Under the pieces are notes generated by a model. It did no database searches. It saw only the letters and a program-made list of their open reading frames with translations, and was not told where the DNA came from. A program made the position numbers and the translations under genes. A stretch of DNA of 64,000 bases from an uncultured Chitinophagaceae bacterium (GTDB lineage Bacteria > Bacteroidota > Bacteroidia > Chitinophagales > Chitinophagaceae): the NCBI GenBank assembly GCA_937907395.1, contig CALCII010000022.1, positions 36,001 to 100,000 of the forward strand. Direction: 5' to 3'. Positions 8,366 through 17,521 of this stretch are shown here, piece by piece (position 1 is the stretch's first letter; every line of letters starts with the position of its first letter).

Positions 8366-9847
8366 CTAAACCAAATTCACGTATGCATTCAACCCGTGCA
8401 ATCCTCCTTCTCTTCCATATCCGCTTTCTTTATATCCTCCGAAGGGTGAGGCGGGATCAAATTTGTTATAGGTATTTGCCCACACAACACCGGCACGCAT
8501 CTTCGAGGTCATGTTGAAGATTTTAGATCCTTTATCTGTCCACACACCGGCCGACAAACCAAACGGTGTATTGTTGGCTTTCTCAATCACTTCATCTTCG
8601 GTACGGAAAGTCTGGATAGCCAGTACTGGTCCGAAGATTTCTTCCTGTGCAATCCGGTTGGATTGAGCCACATTGGTGAAGAGAGTGGGGCGACAGAAAA
8701 ATCCTTTGCCCGGCAGTTTGCAGGAACTCTGGAACAGTTCGGCTCCTTCCTGCTGACCTATCTTGATGTACTTCTGAATGGTTTCCAGTTGCTGACGTGA
8801 GTTGATAGCGCCCACATCTGTATTCTTATCCAACGGATCACCTACAATCAATGTTTCAATACGATCTTTCAGTTTGCGCAGCACTGTTTTGTAAACAGAT
8901 TCCTGAACAAACAAACGGGAACCGGCACAACATACATGCCCCTGGTTGAAGAAGATACCATTGATTACACCTTCCACCGCCTGGTCGAGTGGTGCATCTT
9001 CAAAAATGATATTCGCAGCTTTACCACCTAATTCTAAAGTTGCTTTTTTATTGGTGCCGGCAATAGCACGTTGAATGATCTTACCTACATCAGTGGAACC
9101 GGTGAATGCAATTTTATCTACATCCGGATGATTCACAATTGCTGCACCGGTAGCACCAGCACCGGTAATAATATTGACTACTCCGGGTGGCAGATCAGCC
9201 TCCTGAATAATCTCTGCTAATTTCAAAGCAGTGAGTGGTGTTGTTTCGGCGGGCTTTAATATCACCGTATTACCTGTAGCCAATGCGGGTGCAATTTTCC
9301 AGGCGGCCATCAGTAAGGGGAAATTCCAGGGAATGATTTGTCCGGCCACACCTATAGGAACTGCTTTGCGGTTGGGGAAAGCATATTCCAGTTTATCGGC
9401 CCAGCCTGCATAATAAAAGAAATGATTGGCGGCAGTAGGTACATCAAAGTCCCTGCTTTCACGGATGGGCTTACCACCGTCCAGTGATTCGATCACAGCA
9501 AATTCTCTTGCACGTTCCTGTACCATCCGGGCAATGCGGTAAATGTATTTGGCTCTTTCTTTGGCCGGCATTTTCTTCCACACTTTATCATAAGCTGTAC
9601 GTGCAGCAGCCACAGCTTTGTTTACATCTGCCTGGTTGGCATCTGCCACTTCGCTGAGCTTTTCTTCTGTAGCCGGGTTGATGGTTGCGAAATATTTTTT
9701 GCTGGAAGGCTTTACAAACTCTCCGTTGATGAAGAGTTCATAACGGTCTTTCACAGACGCAATGTTCCGGCTCTCGGGAGCAGGTGCATAGTTCCAACTG
9801 GTATCAAACTGCAACTTCAATGTGTTATTGGCTTTCTTAGTGGCCAT
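8366..9847 (-). CDS. aldehyde dehydrogenase, active form
   Basis: A full-length 493-aa NAD(P)-dependent ALDH. Seen are the FINGEF start of the fold (residue ~34), IIPWNFPLLMAAWK (oxyanion Asn), ILKPAETTPL (cofactor Lys), FTGSTDVGK, LELGGKAANI (general-base Glu), the catalytic-cysteine segment NQGHVCCAGSR and EEIFGPVL. It is 52 bases downstream of deoC. The likely job is to oxidise the acetaldehyde released by deoxyribose-phosphate aldolase to acetate; this is inferred from position. The second, truncated ALDH downstream may be its partner. The N-terminal 25 residues are an extension rich in Lys and Asn. Confidence 0.93.
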   Translation of the reverse strand: MATKKANNTLKLQFDTSWNYAPAPESRNIASVKDRYELFINGEFVKPSSKKYFATINPATEEKLSEVADANQADVNKAVAAARTAYDKVWKKMPAKERAKYIYRIARMVQERAREFAVIESLDGGKPIRESRDFDVPTAANHFFYYAGWADKLEYAFPNRKAVPIGVAGQIIPWNFPLLMAAWKIAPALATGNTVILKPAETTPLTALKLAEIIQEADLPPGVVNIITGAGATGAAIVNHPDVDKIAFTGSTDVGKIIQRAIAGTNKKATLELGGKAANIIFEDAPLDQAVEGVINGIFFNQGHVCCAGSRLFVQESVYKTVLRKLKDRIETLIVGDPLDKNTDVGAINSRQQLETIQKYIKIGQQEGAELFQSSCKLPGKGFFCRPTLFTNVAQSNRIAQEEIFGPVLAIQTFRTEDEVIEKANNTPFGLSAGVWTDKGSKIFNMTSKMRAGVVWANTYNKFDPASPFGGYKESGYGREGGLHGLNAYVNLV

Positions 9848-9899
9848 ATAATTTCTTTTAACTTTTTAATGTTTGAATTATTTCTGCAACTAATCTTTC

Positions 9900-10820
9900 T
9901 TAATCAATTGAGAAATAATCTTTCGATTGATAAACGCCCGTCTTCATTTTCATAATCTGCATCAACAAATCATTCGCCAGACTACTGGCGCCAAAACGGA
10001 ACCATTCGTTATTCATCCAGGCTTCTCCCAATACTTCTTTCAGTAATACGAGATAGTGCAGGGCCAGTTTTGATTTTGAAATGCCACCTGCCGGTTTCAT
10101 AGCAATCATTTTACCCGTAGCATAATAGAAATCACGGATCGCTTCCAGCATTACCAGTGTTACAGGTAATGTTGCTGCAGGAGATATTTTACCCGTAGAG
10201 GTTTTAATAAAATCAGCACCGGCATACATGGCAATATCACTGGCACGGCGCACTTTATCATAGGAACCCAGTTCACCTGTTTCAAGAATGACTTTTAAAC
10301 GGGCATCGCCGCAGGCTTCTTTGATCATGGCAATTTCATCAAATACAAAGTTGTATTCACCTTCCAGGAATTTACCACGGGAGATCACCATATCAATTTC
10401 ATCAGCTCCGTTATCAACTGCAAATTTTGTATCACGGATTTTTACATCCCTTGGTGCTTGTCCGCTTGGGAAAGCAGTTGCTACCGCTGCTACTTTCACA
10501 CCGGAAGTGCCCAATGCTTCTTTGGCCACTTTTACCATTGAAGGATATACGCACACGGCGGCAACGGTAGGTAAGCCGGGGTAGGCATCGTGCAGGTGCT
10601 GGGCTTTGTAGCACAGTTGTTTCACTTTGCCGGTTGTGTCTTTTCCTTCAAGGGTGGTAAGGTCAATCATATTCAACGCAAGAAGTAAACCGTTCATTTT
10701 TGCTTCGTTCTTAATACTCCGCTTGGTTACTCTTGCAGCCCGTTCTTCAATGCCCACCTGGTCTACACGGGGCGATAATCGGAAGTCGGGAATGTGAATG
10801 CTGTTTTTTGCTGCAATCAT
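9900..10820 (-). CDS. deoC: deoxyribose-phosphate aldolase
   Basis: A 306-aa class I aldolase that splits 2-deoxyribose-5-phosphate into acetaldehyde and glyceraldehyde-3-phosphate in nucleoside salvage. Motifs seen are ALNMIDLTTLEGKDT, VAAVCVYPS, AVATAFPSGQ, ADEIDMVISRG, LKVILETGEL and the Schiff-base lysine region ADFIKTSTGK, then MKPAGGISK. It is longer than E. coli DeoC (about 260 aa) because of N- and C-terminal extensions. It is the first gene of a minus-strand operon with two ALDH-type genes. A TAnnTTTG-type -7 element (CAAACATA at 10841-10848 on the plus strand) lies about 20 bases before the start, without a clear -33 box. Confidence 0.96.
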   Translation of the reverse strand: MIAAKNSIHIPDFRLSPRVDQVGIEERAARVTKRSIKNEAKMNGLLLALNMIDLTTLEGKDTTGKVKQLCYKAQHLHDAYPGLPTVAAVCVYPSMVKVAKEALGTSGVKVAAVATAFPSGQAPRDVKIRDTKFAVDNGADEIDMVISRGKFLEGEYNFVFDEIAMIKEACGDARLKVILETGELGSYDKVRRASDIAMYAGADFIKTSTGKISPAATLPVTLVMLEAIRDFYYATGKMIAMKPAGGISKSKLALHYLVLLKEVLGEAWMNNEWFRFGASSLANDLLMQIMKMKTGVYQSKDYFSID

Positions 10821-10906
10821 TTTTTAAAAATTGGGAATTTCAAACATACTAATAAAATCAATGAAATGCATCATTCTCAGGGCTTTTACACAATTCGAAT
10901 CAAAAT

Positions 10907-10939
10907 GAAAAACCCGGATACAATTGAGTATCCGGGTTT
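10907..10939 (-). terminator. intrinsic terminator of secA
   Basis: Perfect 11-bp arms AAACCCGGATA (10910-10920) and TATCCGGGTTT (10929-10939) with an 8-base loop. A T-run follows on the minus strand. It sits 19 bases past the secA stop. Confidence 0.92.
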
Positions 10940-10957
10940 CTTATCGTTCAGATGAGA

Positions 10958-13900
10958 TTAAGCATCTTTCCCATGACAGTTCTTGAACTTCTTACCACTA
11001 CCGCAGGGGCAGGGATCGTTACGTCCCACTTTGGGTCCCACTTTCACCGGCTCTGGTTTGCCTGCATCAGAAGGATCATAATAATCAGGTGTATCCATCA
11101 AATCATTACCACCTGCTGCTGCCATTTCCTGCTTGCTTTGTTTGAGCTTGCTCATGTCTGTTTTCTGCTGACGGCCTTCACGGATTTGTCCGCTTCCGTT
11201 TTCTTCTGCAGGTAAACCTGCGTGGCTTAAGAACGAAACAATGTTTTTATTGATTTCGCTGTTTAACTGCTCAAACAGTGTATAAGCTTCCACTTTATAA
11301 ATTACTAATGGATCTTTCTGTTCGTAGGTTGCGTTTTGTACGGAAGTTCGTAAATCGTCCATTGAACGGAGATGTTCTTTCCATGCTTCATCAATAAACG
11401 CAAGTGTGGCGGTACGTTCCAGCGCATTTACTACTTCCTGTCCTTTTGAATCCAGTGTTTTTTGCATGGATGATAGTACCTGCAAACCACGTTTACCATC
11501 GCTGAACGGAACAAATACGTTTTCAATATGTGATCCCTGTGTGCTTCGAATATTCTGGAAAACAGGATATGCATTATTGCGAAGGTGTTCGCAACGGTGC
11601 AGGTAAGCTGTTTTCGCTTCTGTGTACAACTGCTGAGCTAATGTATTGCTGTCGGTTTTATCCAGTTGTTCAGGAGTGATAGCGGTGTCAATACCAAAGT
11701 TGATAATGGCTGCCATCTTCAATCCTTCGTAATCGTTCTGCTCCTTGAAGGAAGCAATCAACCCTTCTGCAACAGTATAGAATGAATTGTCTGTATCAAG
11801 TGCGATCCGTTCGCCACTTAATGCATGATTTCTGCGGCCATAGATAGCACTGCGTTGCTTGTTCATCACATCATCATATTCCAACAAACGCTTACGGATA
11901 CCAAAGTTATTTTCTTCCACTTTCTTCTGGGCTCTTTCGATGGATTTGGTGATCATGCTGTGCTGGATCACTTCCCCTTCTTTATAACCCATTTTATCCA
12001 TCATACCGGCAATACGTTCACTGCCGAACATACGCATGAGGTCGTCTTCCAATGATACATAAAACTGGGAAGAACCGGGATCTCCCTGGCGGCCTGCACG
12101 ACCACGCAACTGGCGATCCACACGGCGGCTATCATGACGCTCTGTACCTAATATCGCCAAACCACCAGCGTCTTTTACACCGGGCCCGAGTTTAATATCC
12201 GTACCACGACCGGCCATGTTGGTGGCAATCGTAACAGCGCTGGGCAAACCTGCTTCTGCAACCACCTGTGCTTCACGGGCATGTTGTTTTGCGTTCAATA
12301 CATTGTGCGGAATTTTTTTCACCTGCAGCATCTTGCTCAGCAATTCACTCACTTCAACAGAAGTGGTACCAACCAGAACCGGCCTGCCTGCTGCACGAAG
12401 CTGTTCAATTTCATCAATTACTGCTTTGTATTTTTCACGCTTGGTTTTGAATACCAGATCCTGCTTGTCGTCACGAATCATTTTCAGGTTCGTAGGAATC
12501 GTAACAACATCCAGTTTATAGATATCCCAGAATTCACCGGCTTCTGTTTCGGCAGTACCGGTCATACCACTCAGTTTGTGGTACATCCTGAAATAGTTCT
12601 GCAAAGTGATAGTGGCATAGGTTTGCGTAGCCGCTTCAATGTGCACATTTTCTTTCGCTTCAATGGCCTGGTGTAAACCATCACTGTAACGACGTCCATC
12701 GAGGATACGTCCTGTTTGTTCGTCTACAATTTTTACTTGTCCGTCCAACACCACATATTCAATGTCTTTATCAAACAACGTATACGCTTTCAGTAACTGG
12801 AGGATGGTATGAATACGTTCTGCTTTCGCTGCGTAATCGCTAAGGAACTGTTCTTTCTTCTGCAGTTTTTCTTCTGTTGCGGAAGTTGATTTATCAATCT
12901 CGGCTAAGGAAGTGCTGATGTCGGGTAATACAAAGAAGTTGGGATCTTCATTGTCTTTGGTGATCATAGCCAAACCTTTATCGGTAAGGTCAACGGAGTT
13001 GCTTTTTTCATCAATGTGAAACAGCAATCCTTCATCCACCTTTGGCATTTCTTTCTGCTGATCGGCCAGGTAATAGTTTTCTGCTTTCTGCAGTTTCACT
13101 TTAATACCGGGCTCACTCAGGTATTTGATTAACGGACCATATTTGGGTAGGGCTCTCCAAGCACGCATCAATGCAAGTCCGCCTGTCTTAGGATCATCAT
13201 CGCCTTCTGCAATCAGTTTCTTTGCTTCGTTGAGGTATTGTTGCGCCAGTCGTTTTTGTCCGTCAACCAGTTTTTCAATACGTGGTTTCAGTAAATGGAA
13301 CTGTTGTTCATTGCTACCGGAACCAACAGGACCTGCAATGATTAATGGCGTACGTGCTTCATCAATAAGGATACTATCCACCTCATCCACCATTGCAAAA
13401 TGGAGTTTGCGTTGCACTTTTTCGGTGGCATTCACCACCATGTTATCACGCAGATAATCGAAACCAAATTCATTGTTGGTACCGTAGGTGATATCTGCTA
13501 AATAAGCTTTACGGCGGTCTTCGCTGTTGGGTTGATGTTTATCAATACAATCAACGGTAAGTCCGAGGAATTCAAATAGAGGTCCGTTCCATTCACTATC
13601 ACGACGGGCCAGGTAATCGTTCACCGTTACGAGGTGCACACCTTCGCCGGGTAATGCGTTGAGATAGGCGGGAAGTGTGGACACCAGGGTTTTACCTTCA
13701 CCTGTTGCCATCTCAGAAATTTTTCCCTGGTGCAATACGCTACCACCAATCAGCTGCACATCATAGTGCACCATGTTCCAGCTCACTTCTGTACCACCAG
13801 CCAGCCATGATTTCTTATAATAAACCTGGTCGCCTTCAATACGCATGTGCGGACGTTTCACCACGAGATCTCGATCCAACTGTGTGGCAGTGGATTTTAA

Positions 13901-14284
13901 TTCTTCGTTATTGGTAAAACGACGGGCAGTTTCTTTCACCACCGCAAATGCTTCGGGATGAATTTCTGTAAGAATTTCTTCGATTTTCTGATCCCGTTCT
14001 TTCCGAAGTTTATCAACCTGCTGGTAGACTTCATCACGTTGATGAATCTGATCGGCAGGCAAAGCATCGGCAGAAGCAGTGAGATCAGCAATTTCTTTAT
14101 CGATAGCAGCGAGGTGTTGTTTGATGCGTAAACGGAACTCCTGTGTTTTGTTCCGCAGTTCATCGTTACTCAGACTCTGGTATTGCTGAAAGAATTCATT
14201 TATTTTTTCAACAATGGGTTTCAGTTTCTGAACGTCTTTTTCACTTTTACTGCCACCAAACAGTTTGGAAATAATACCTAACAT
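10958..14284 (-). CDS. secA: preprotein translocase ATPase SecA
   Basis: The 1108-aa motor of the Sec pathway, which pushes unfolded precursors through SecYEG. Seen are Walker A MATGEGKTL, DEVDSILIDEARTPLI, GMTGTAETEAGEFW, TNMAGRGTDIKLG, QLRGRAGRQGDPGSS and FGSERIAGMM. At the extreme C-terminus is the zinc-binding SEC-C motif NDPCPCGSGKKFKNCHG. It is about 200 aa longer than E. coli SecA owing to inserts (about residues 340-530), which is normal in this phylum. It is monocistronic, with a strong terminator. A TACCTTTG element (minus strand, 14391-14398) about 107 bases upstream is the likely promoter. Confidence 0.98.
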   Translation of the reverse strand: MLGIISKLFGGSKSEKDVQKLKPIVEKINEFFQQYQSLSNDELRNKTQEFRLRIKQHLAAIDKEIADLTASADALPADQIHQRDEVYQQVDKLRKERDQKIEEILTEIHPEAFAVVKETARRFTNNEELKSTATQLDRDLVVKRPHMRIEGDQVYYKKSWLAGGTEVSWNMVHYDVQLIGGSVLHQGKISEMATGEGKTLVSTLPAYLNALPGEGVHLVTVNDYLARRDSEWNGPLFEFLGLTVDCIDKHQPNSEDRRKAYLADITYGTNNEFGFDYLRDNMVVNATEKVQRKLHFAMVDEVDSILIDEARTPLIIAGPVGSGSNEQQFHLLKPRIEKLVDGQKRLAQQYLNEAKKLIAEGDDDPKTGGLALMRAWRALPKYGPLIKYLSEPGIKVKLQKAENYYLADQQKEMPKVDEGLLFHIDEKSNSVDLTDKGLAMITKDNEDPNFFVLPDISTSLAEIDKSTSATEEKLQKKEQFLSDYAAKAERIHTILQLLKAYTLFDKDIEYVVLDGQVKIVDEQTGRILDGRRYSDGLHQAIEAKENVHIEAATQTYATITLQNYFRMYHKLSGMTGTAETEAGEFWDIYKLDVVTIPTNLKMIRDDKQDLVFKTKREKYKAVIDEIEQLRAAGRPVLVGTTSVEVSELLSKMLQVKKIPHNVLNAKQHAREAQVVAEAGLPSAVTIATNMAGRGTDIKLGPGVKDAGGLAILGTERHDSRRVDRQLRGRAGRQGDPGSSQFYVSLEDDLMRMFGSERIAGMMDKMGYKEGEVIQHSMITKSIERAQKKVEENNFGIRKRLLEYDDVMNKQRSAIYGRRNHALSGERIALDTDNSFYTVAEGLIASFKEQNDYEGLKMAAIINFGIDTAITPEQLDKTDSNTLAQQLYTEAKTAYLHRCEHLRNNAYPVFQNIRSTQGSHIENVFVPFSDGKRGLQVLSSMQKTLDSKGQEVVNALERTATLAFIDEAWKEHLRSMDDLRTSVQNATYEQKDPLVIYKVEAYTLFEQLNSEINKNIVSFLSHAGLPAEENGSGQIREGRQQKTDMSKLKQSKQEMAAAGGNDLMDTPDYYDPSDAGKPEPVKVGPKVGRNDPCPCGSGKKFKNCHGKDA

Positions 14285-14390
14285 ATCTTTTATTATGAAT
14301 CAACAATCTGATTTAGACATCTGTCTGTGGCAAATACAATGCAAGGATTCTGAATTAGCCAATTTGACAGAAGAACCTTTTCAGGGGCGA

Positions 14391-14398
14391 CAAAGGTA
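14391..14398 (-). promoter_or_regulatory. candidate -7 element for secA in the 14285-14676 intergenic region
   Basis: TACCTTTG on the minus strand fits TAnnTTTG exactly. No clear TTG -33 box lies at the usual distance, so confidence is limited. I see no gene in the rest of the 392-base gap; a 68-codon frame there has no family features. Confidence 0.4.
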
Positions 14399-14676
14399 AT
14401 GAATCGGTTACAGAGTTGGGCGAAAGAGAAGGCTTGTACAGGAACCCGTTTCTGTTAACTAAATCACAAGAAATCAAGAGCTTGCTCATTTACCCAACAC
14501 CACGGATAAAAGAGCAGACAGGCTTTGATAGTTTTGCTTTTTGGCCGGAAATGGAAGAGTGGTAAGGATTTGAAGCAGCGGCTGAGTAGTTTTAACAAAG
14601 CGGATAGGGAAGATTTAACGAAACTATTCGTAATTCGTACATTATTTCCGGCTATGAACGGGACAATCAATACAAA

Positions 14677-17508
14677 ATGAAAAAACTTCTACTTCTTTCT
14701 TTTTTTCTCTTACTAACAGTTGCAGCCACAATGGCACAAAACAAAGGTGTTACCGGCAAGGTAACCGATTCAACCGGAGAAAAAGGACTGGATAAAGCGA
14801 CAGTGAAGCTGGTGGCCAAAGAAACTCCCACCGATACGATACGTACAATCACCAACAGTAAAGGTGATTTTGTAATTGAGAAAATTCCCTCTTCTTCTTA
14901 TACGATCCTGGTTAGTTATTCCGGCTATAAAACAATGGTGAAAGAATTCTTTAAACCATCAGAAGGTGTATCTTTTATTGATTTGGGAGATTTTGTATTG
15001 CAGGCCGATTATGTAACACTTCGTGAAATTGTGGTGGAAGCCCCGGCTATTACCATCAAAGAGGATACGGTGGAATACAATGCCAAACAATTCCAGGTAA
15101 AACCCAACGCCACAACAGAAGATCTGTTGAAAAAACTGCCCGGTGTGCAGGTAGACCGGCAGGGAAATATTACAGCGCAGGGAAAAACTGTAACAAAAGT
15201 GAAAGTAAATGGAAAGGATTTCTTTTCGGGTGATCCTAAAACGGCGACCAAAGAAATCCCGGCCGATATGATTGATAAAGTACAGGTGGTGGACGATTAT
15301 GGTGACCAGGCTTCCATGTCGGGTGTGCGTGACGGTGAGCCGGAGAAAGTGATCAACCTTCAATTAAAAAAAGATAAGAACAAAGGATATTTTGGCAGGG
15401 CACAGGGAGGTGTGGGAACAGAAGGACGTTACCAGGCGGGAATGAATCTTAATTATTTTAATAATAAAAAACAGGTATCCATCATTGGTAATTCCAACAA
15501 CATAAATCAGTCTTCTTTCAGCACCGGTGATATGAGTGGATTTGGAGGCGGTGGTGGTGGCGCTATGATGGTGGTGGGTGGCAGCGGTGGTCGCAGCGGA
15601 ATGGGATCGTCTGGTAACAGCGGCGGACAAAACCAGGATGGTATTACGAACCTCAACACGATTGGAACCAATTTCCGTTCAGATTGGGGAACAAAGAATT
15701 CTGTTTATGGCAGTTACACCTATACCTATCGTAAAACAAATCTGCAACAGTACACATCGCAGCAGAGTTTGTTTAATGATGCATCATTCACCAATGTAAC
15801 CGACCAACGAAATGTAAACCGCCAGGGAACACACCGTGCATTTGTAAATCTTGAATTGTGGATGGATTCATTCAACTACATTAAGGTGAGTCCGAATGTG
15901 TCTTTTCAAAACTCCAACAACAAACTCTTTAATGATTTTGATTTTTACCGCTCTGCCGGATTGAAATCGCAAAACGGGTTGAACCGTGATACTACATTAT
16001 CCGACAGACCCAGCATCCGCACCAGTATTTTATACAATCACCGGTTCCGGAAACGTGGACGCAATTTTTCTGTGAACAGTGATTTTGGATGGAGTGGTAC
16101 CAACTCTGACCAACTCCGGTATAACAATACACAGTTTTATGCCCCTGATGGAACGCCTGGTTTTTTACTCAACCAGGTGCAACAAACAAGGCAGGATAAC
16201 AAAAGCTCCAACATTAATCTCCGGGCTGTATATACTGAACCATTGAGCAGAGAGCATTTCCTGGATCTGAGTTATAACTTCAACCGCAACTTTGCACACA
16301 ACGATCGTATCACCAATCAGCAGGATCCGTTTACGGGTGTCTTCAGTAAGATCGATTCATTGAGCAATGCATTTGAAAATAATTACAACTTCAATCGTTT
16401 CGGCGCCAGCTTGCGTACGGTGAAAAAGAAATACAATTACACAATTGGTATCCTGGTACAACCGGTGGATCTCAAGGGATATAGTATTACCAAGGACAGT
16501 TCCTATACACCTATCCGGAATGTGAACTGGTTTCCTGTGGGCCGATTCACTTATAATTTCAGTAAAACAAAATCATTTAATTTCTCCTATAACGGTAGTG
16601 CACAACAGCCCGGCTTTACTCAGTTACAGCCGGTGAGAGATGTTACCAATCCGCAGTTTCAAACAGAAGGTAATCCTGGATTGAAACCTGCTATCAGCCA
16701 TAATTTCAATGTGAATTATAACAATTTCAATTTCAGCAGCGGACGGGTGTTCTTTTCCAACCTGGCAGTATCGTTGATGAAAGATCAGATTGTGAATAAC
16801 ATCATTGCATTAAAAGATGAGAGTGGAAAACCCACTGGTGCACAACTAACACGGCCCGAGAATGTAAATGGTTATTATAATATCAATGGTTTTTACACCT
16901 TCAGTAAGCCGTGGAAGAACCGGAAATATGTACTCTCACTAATGGGAACAGTGAATTATAATAACAATGTTAACCTGGTGGATTCCAAACAAAATATTGG
17001 ACGCAATTGGTTGGTGATGCAGGGTTTCAATTTTGATTACAATGTAAAAGAATGGCTGGAGCTGAGTTTTGGTACTCGTTATAATATGAATTATGTTTCT
17101 TACTCCTTGCAGAACGTTGCGTCCCAATTGCAGCAAAGCTGGGTGTTTAGCAATGATGTGCGGATTGATTTACCCAAAGGTTGGATCATGCGCTGGGATT
17201 TTGATTACACCTTGAACAGAGGTTTGGCACAGGGTGTGAGCCGCAATATTGCATTGCTCAACGGATCATTGGAGAAAGAACTGTTTAAAAAGAAAAATGC
17301 AACCATCCGTTTACAGGCATTTGATATCTTCAATCAGAATATCAATGTGAGCCGTACCATAAGCTCCAACTTTATTACCGATACCAGGGTGAACCGATTG
17401 GCGCAGTACTTCATGATTGGTTTTGTATATCGACTCAATAAGTTCAAAGGCCAGGGCCAGCAAAATAATTTCAGAGGTGGAAGAGGACAGTTTATGATGA
17501 GTAATTGA
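14677..17508 (+). CDS. outer-membrane beta-barrel protein with carboxypeptidase-like regulatory domain (TonB-receptor relative)
   Basis: A 943-aa exported protein with a signal peptide ending at ATMAQ (residue ~20). A CarboxypepD_reg-like beta-sandwich follows at about 25-105 (GVTGKVTDSTGEKGLDKATV). Next is a reduced plug-like segment at about 115-235 (DLLKKLPGVQVDRQGNITAQ, then VKVNGKDFFSGDPKTA). A long barrel (OMP_b-brl_3 type) fills the rest. A glycine-rich loop sits near residues 288-315 and an Asn/Gly/Arg-rich tail ends the protein. Such proteins are common in Chitinophagaceae and their ligands are unknown. No SusD partner is adjacent and the gene is monocistronic, divergent from secA. 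It converges tail to tail with the OLD gene, only 13 bases away. Confidence 0.88.
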   Translation: MKKLLLLSFFLLLTVAATMAQNKGVTGKVTDSTGEKGLDKATVKLVAKETPTDTIRTITNSKGDFVIEKIPSSSYTILVSYSGYKTMVKEFFKPSEGVSFIDLGDFVLQADYVTLREIVVEAPAITIKEDTVEYNAKQFQVKPNATTEDLLKKLPGVQVDRQGNITAQGKTVTKVKVNGKDFFSGDPKTATKEIPADMIDKVQVVDDYGDQASMSGVRDGEPEKVINLQLKKDKNKGYFGRAQGGVGTEGRYQAGMNLNYFNNKKQVSIIGNSNNINQSSFSTGDMSGFGGGGGGAMMVVGGSGGRSGMGSSGNSGGQNQDGITNLNTIGTNFRSDWGTKNSVYGSYTYTYRKTNLQQYTSQQSLFNDASFTNVTDQRNVNRQGTHRAFVNLELWMDSFNYIKVSPNVSFQNSNNKLFNDFDFYRSAGLKSQNGLNRDTTLSDRPSIRTSILYNHRFRKRGRNFSVNSDFGWSGTNSDQLRYNNTQFYAPDGTPGFLLNQVQQTRQDNKSSNINLRAVYTEPLSREHFLDLSYNFNRNFAHNDRITNQQDPFTGVFSKIDSLSNAFENNYNFNRFGASLRTVKKKYNYTIGILVQPVDLKGYSITKDSSYTPIRNVNWFPVGRFTYNFSKTKSFNFSYNGSAQQPGFTQLQPVRDVTNPQFQTEGNPGLKPAISHNFNVNYNNFNFSSGRVFFSNLAVSLMKDQIVNNIIALKDESGKPTGAQLTRPENVNGYYNINGFYTFSKPWKNRKYVLSLMGTVNYNNNVNLVDSKQNIGRNWLVMQGFNFDYNVKEWLELSFGTRYNMNYVSYSLQNVASQLQQSWVFSNDVRIDLPKGWIMRWDFDYTLNRGLAQGVSRNIALLNGSLEKELFKKKNATIRLQAFDIFNQNINVSRTISSNFITDTRVNRLAQYFMIGFVYRLNKFKGQGQQNNFRGGRGQFMMSN

Positions 17509-17521
17509 TTATTAAAGTTTA

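Noticed and set aside
14464..14670. 68-codon minus-strand frame between secA and the outer-membrane protein gene
   Set aside because: No family pattern, no clear start signal and a composition like random reading of the gap.
15540..15640. GGT-rich tract inside the outer-membrane protein gene as a tandem repeat element
   Set aside because: It simply encodes a Gly-rich loop; units are irregular and in frame.
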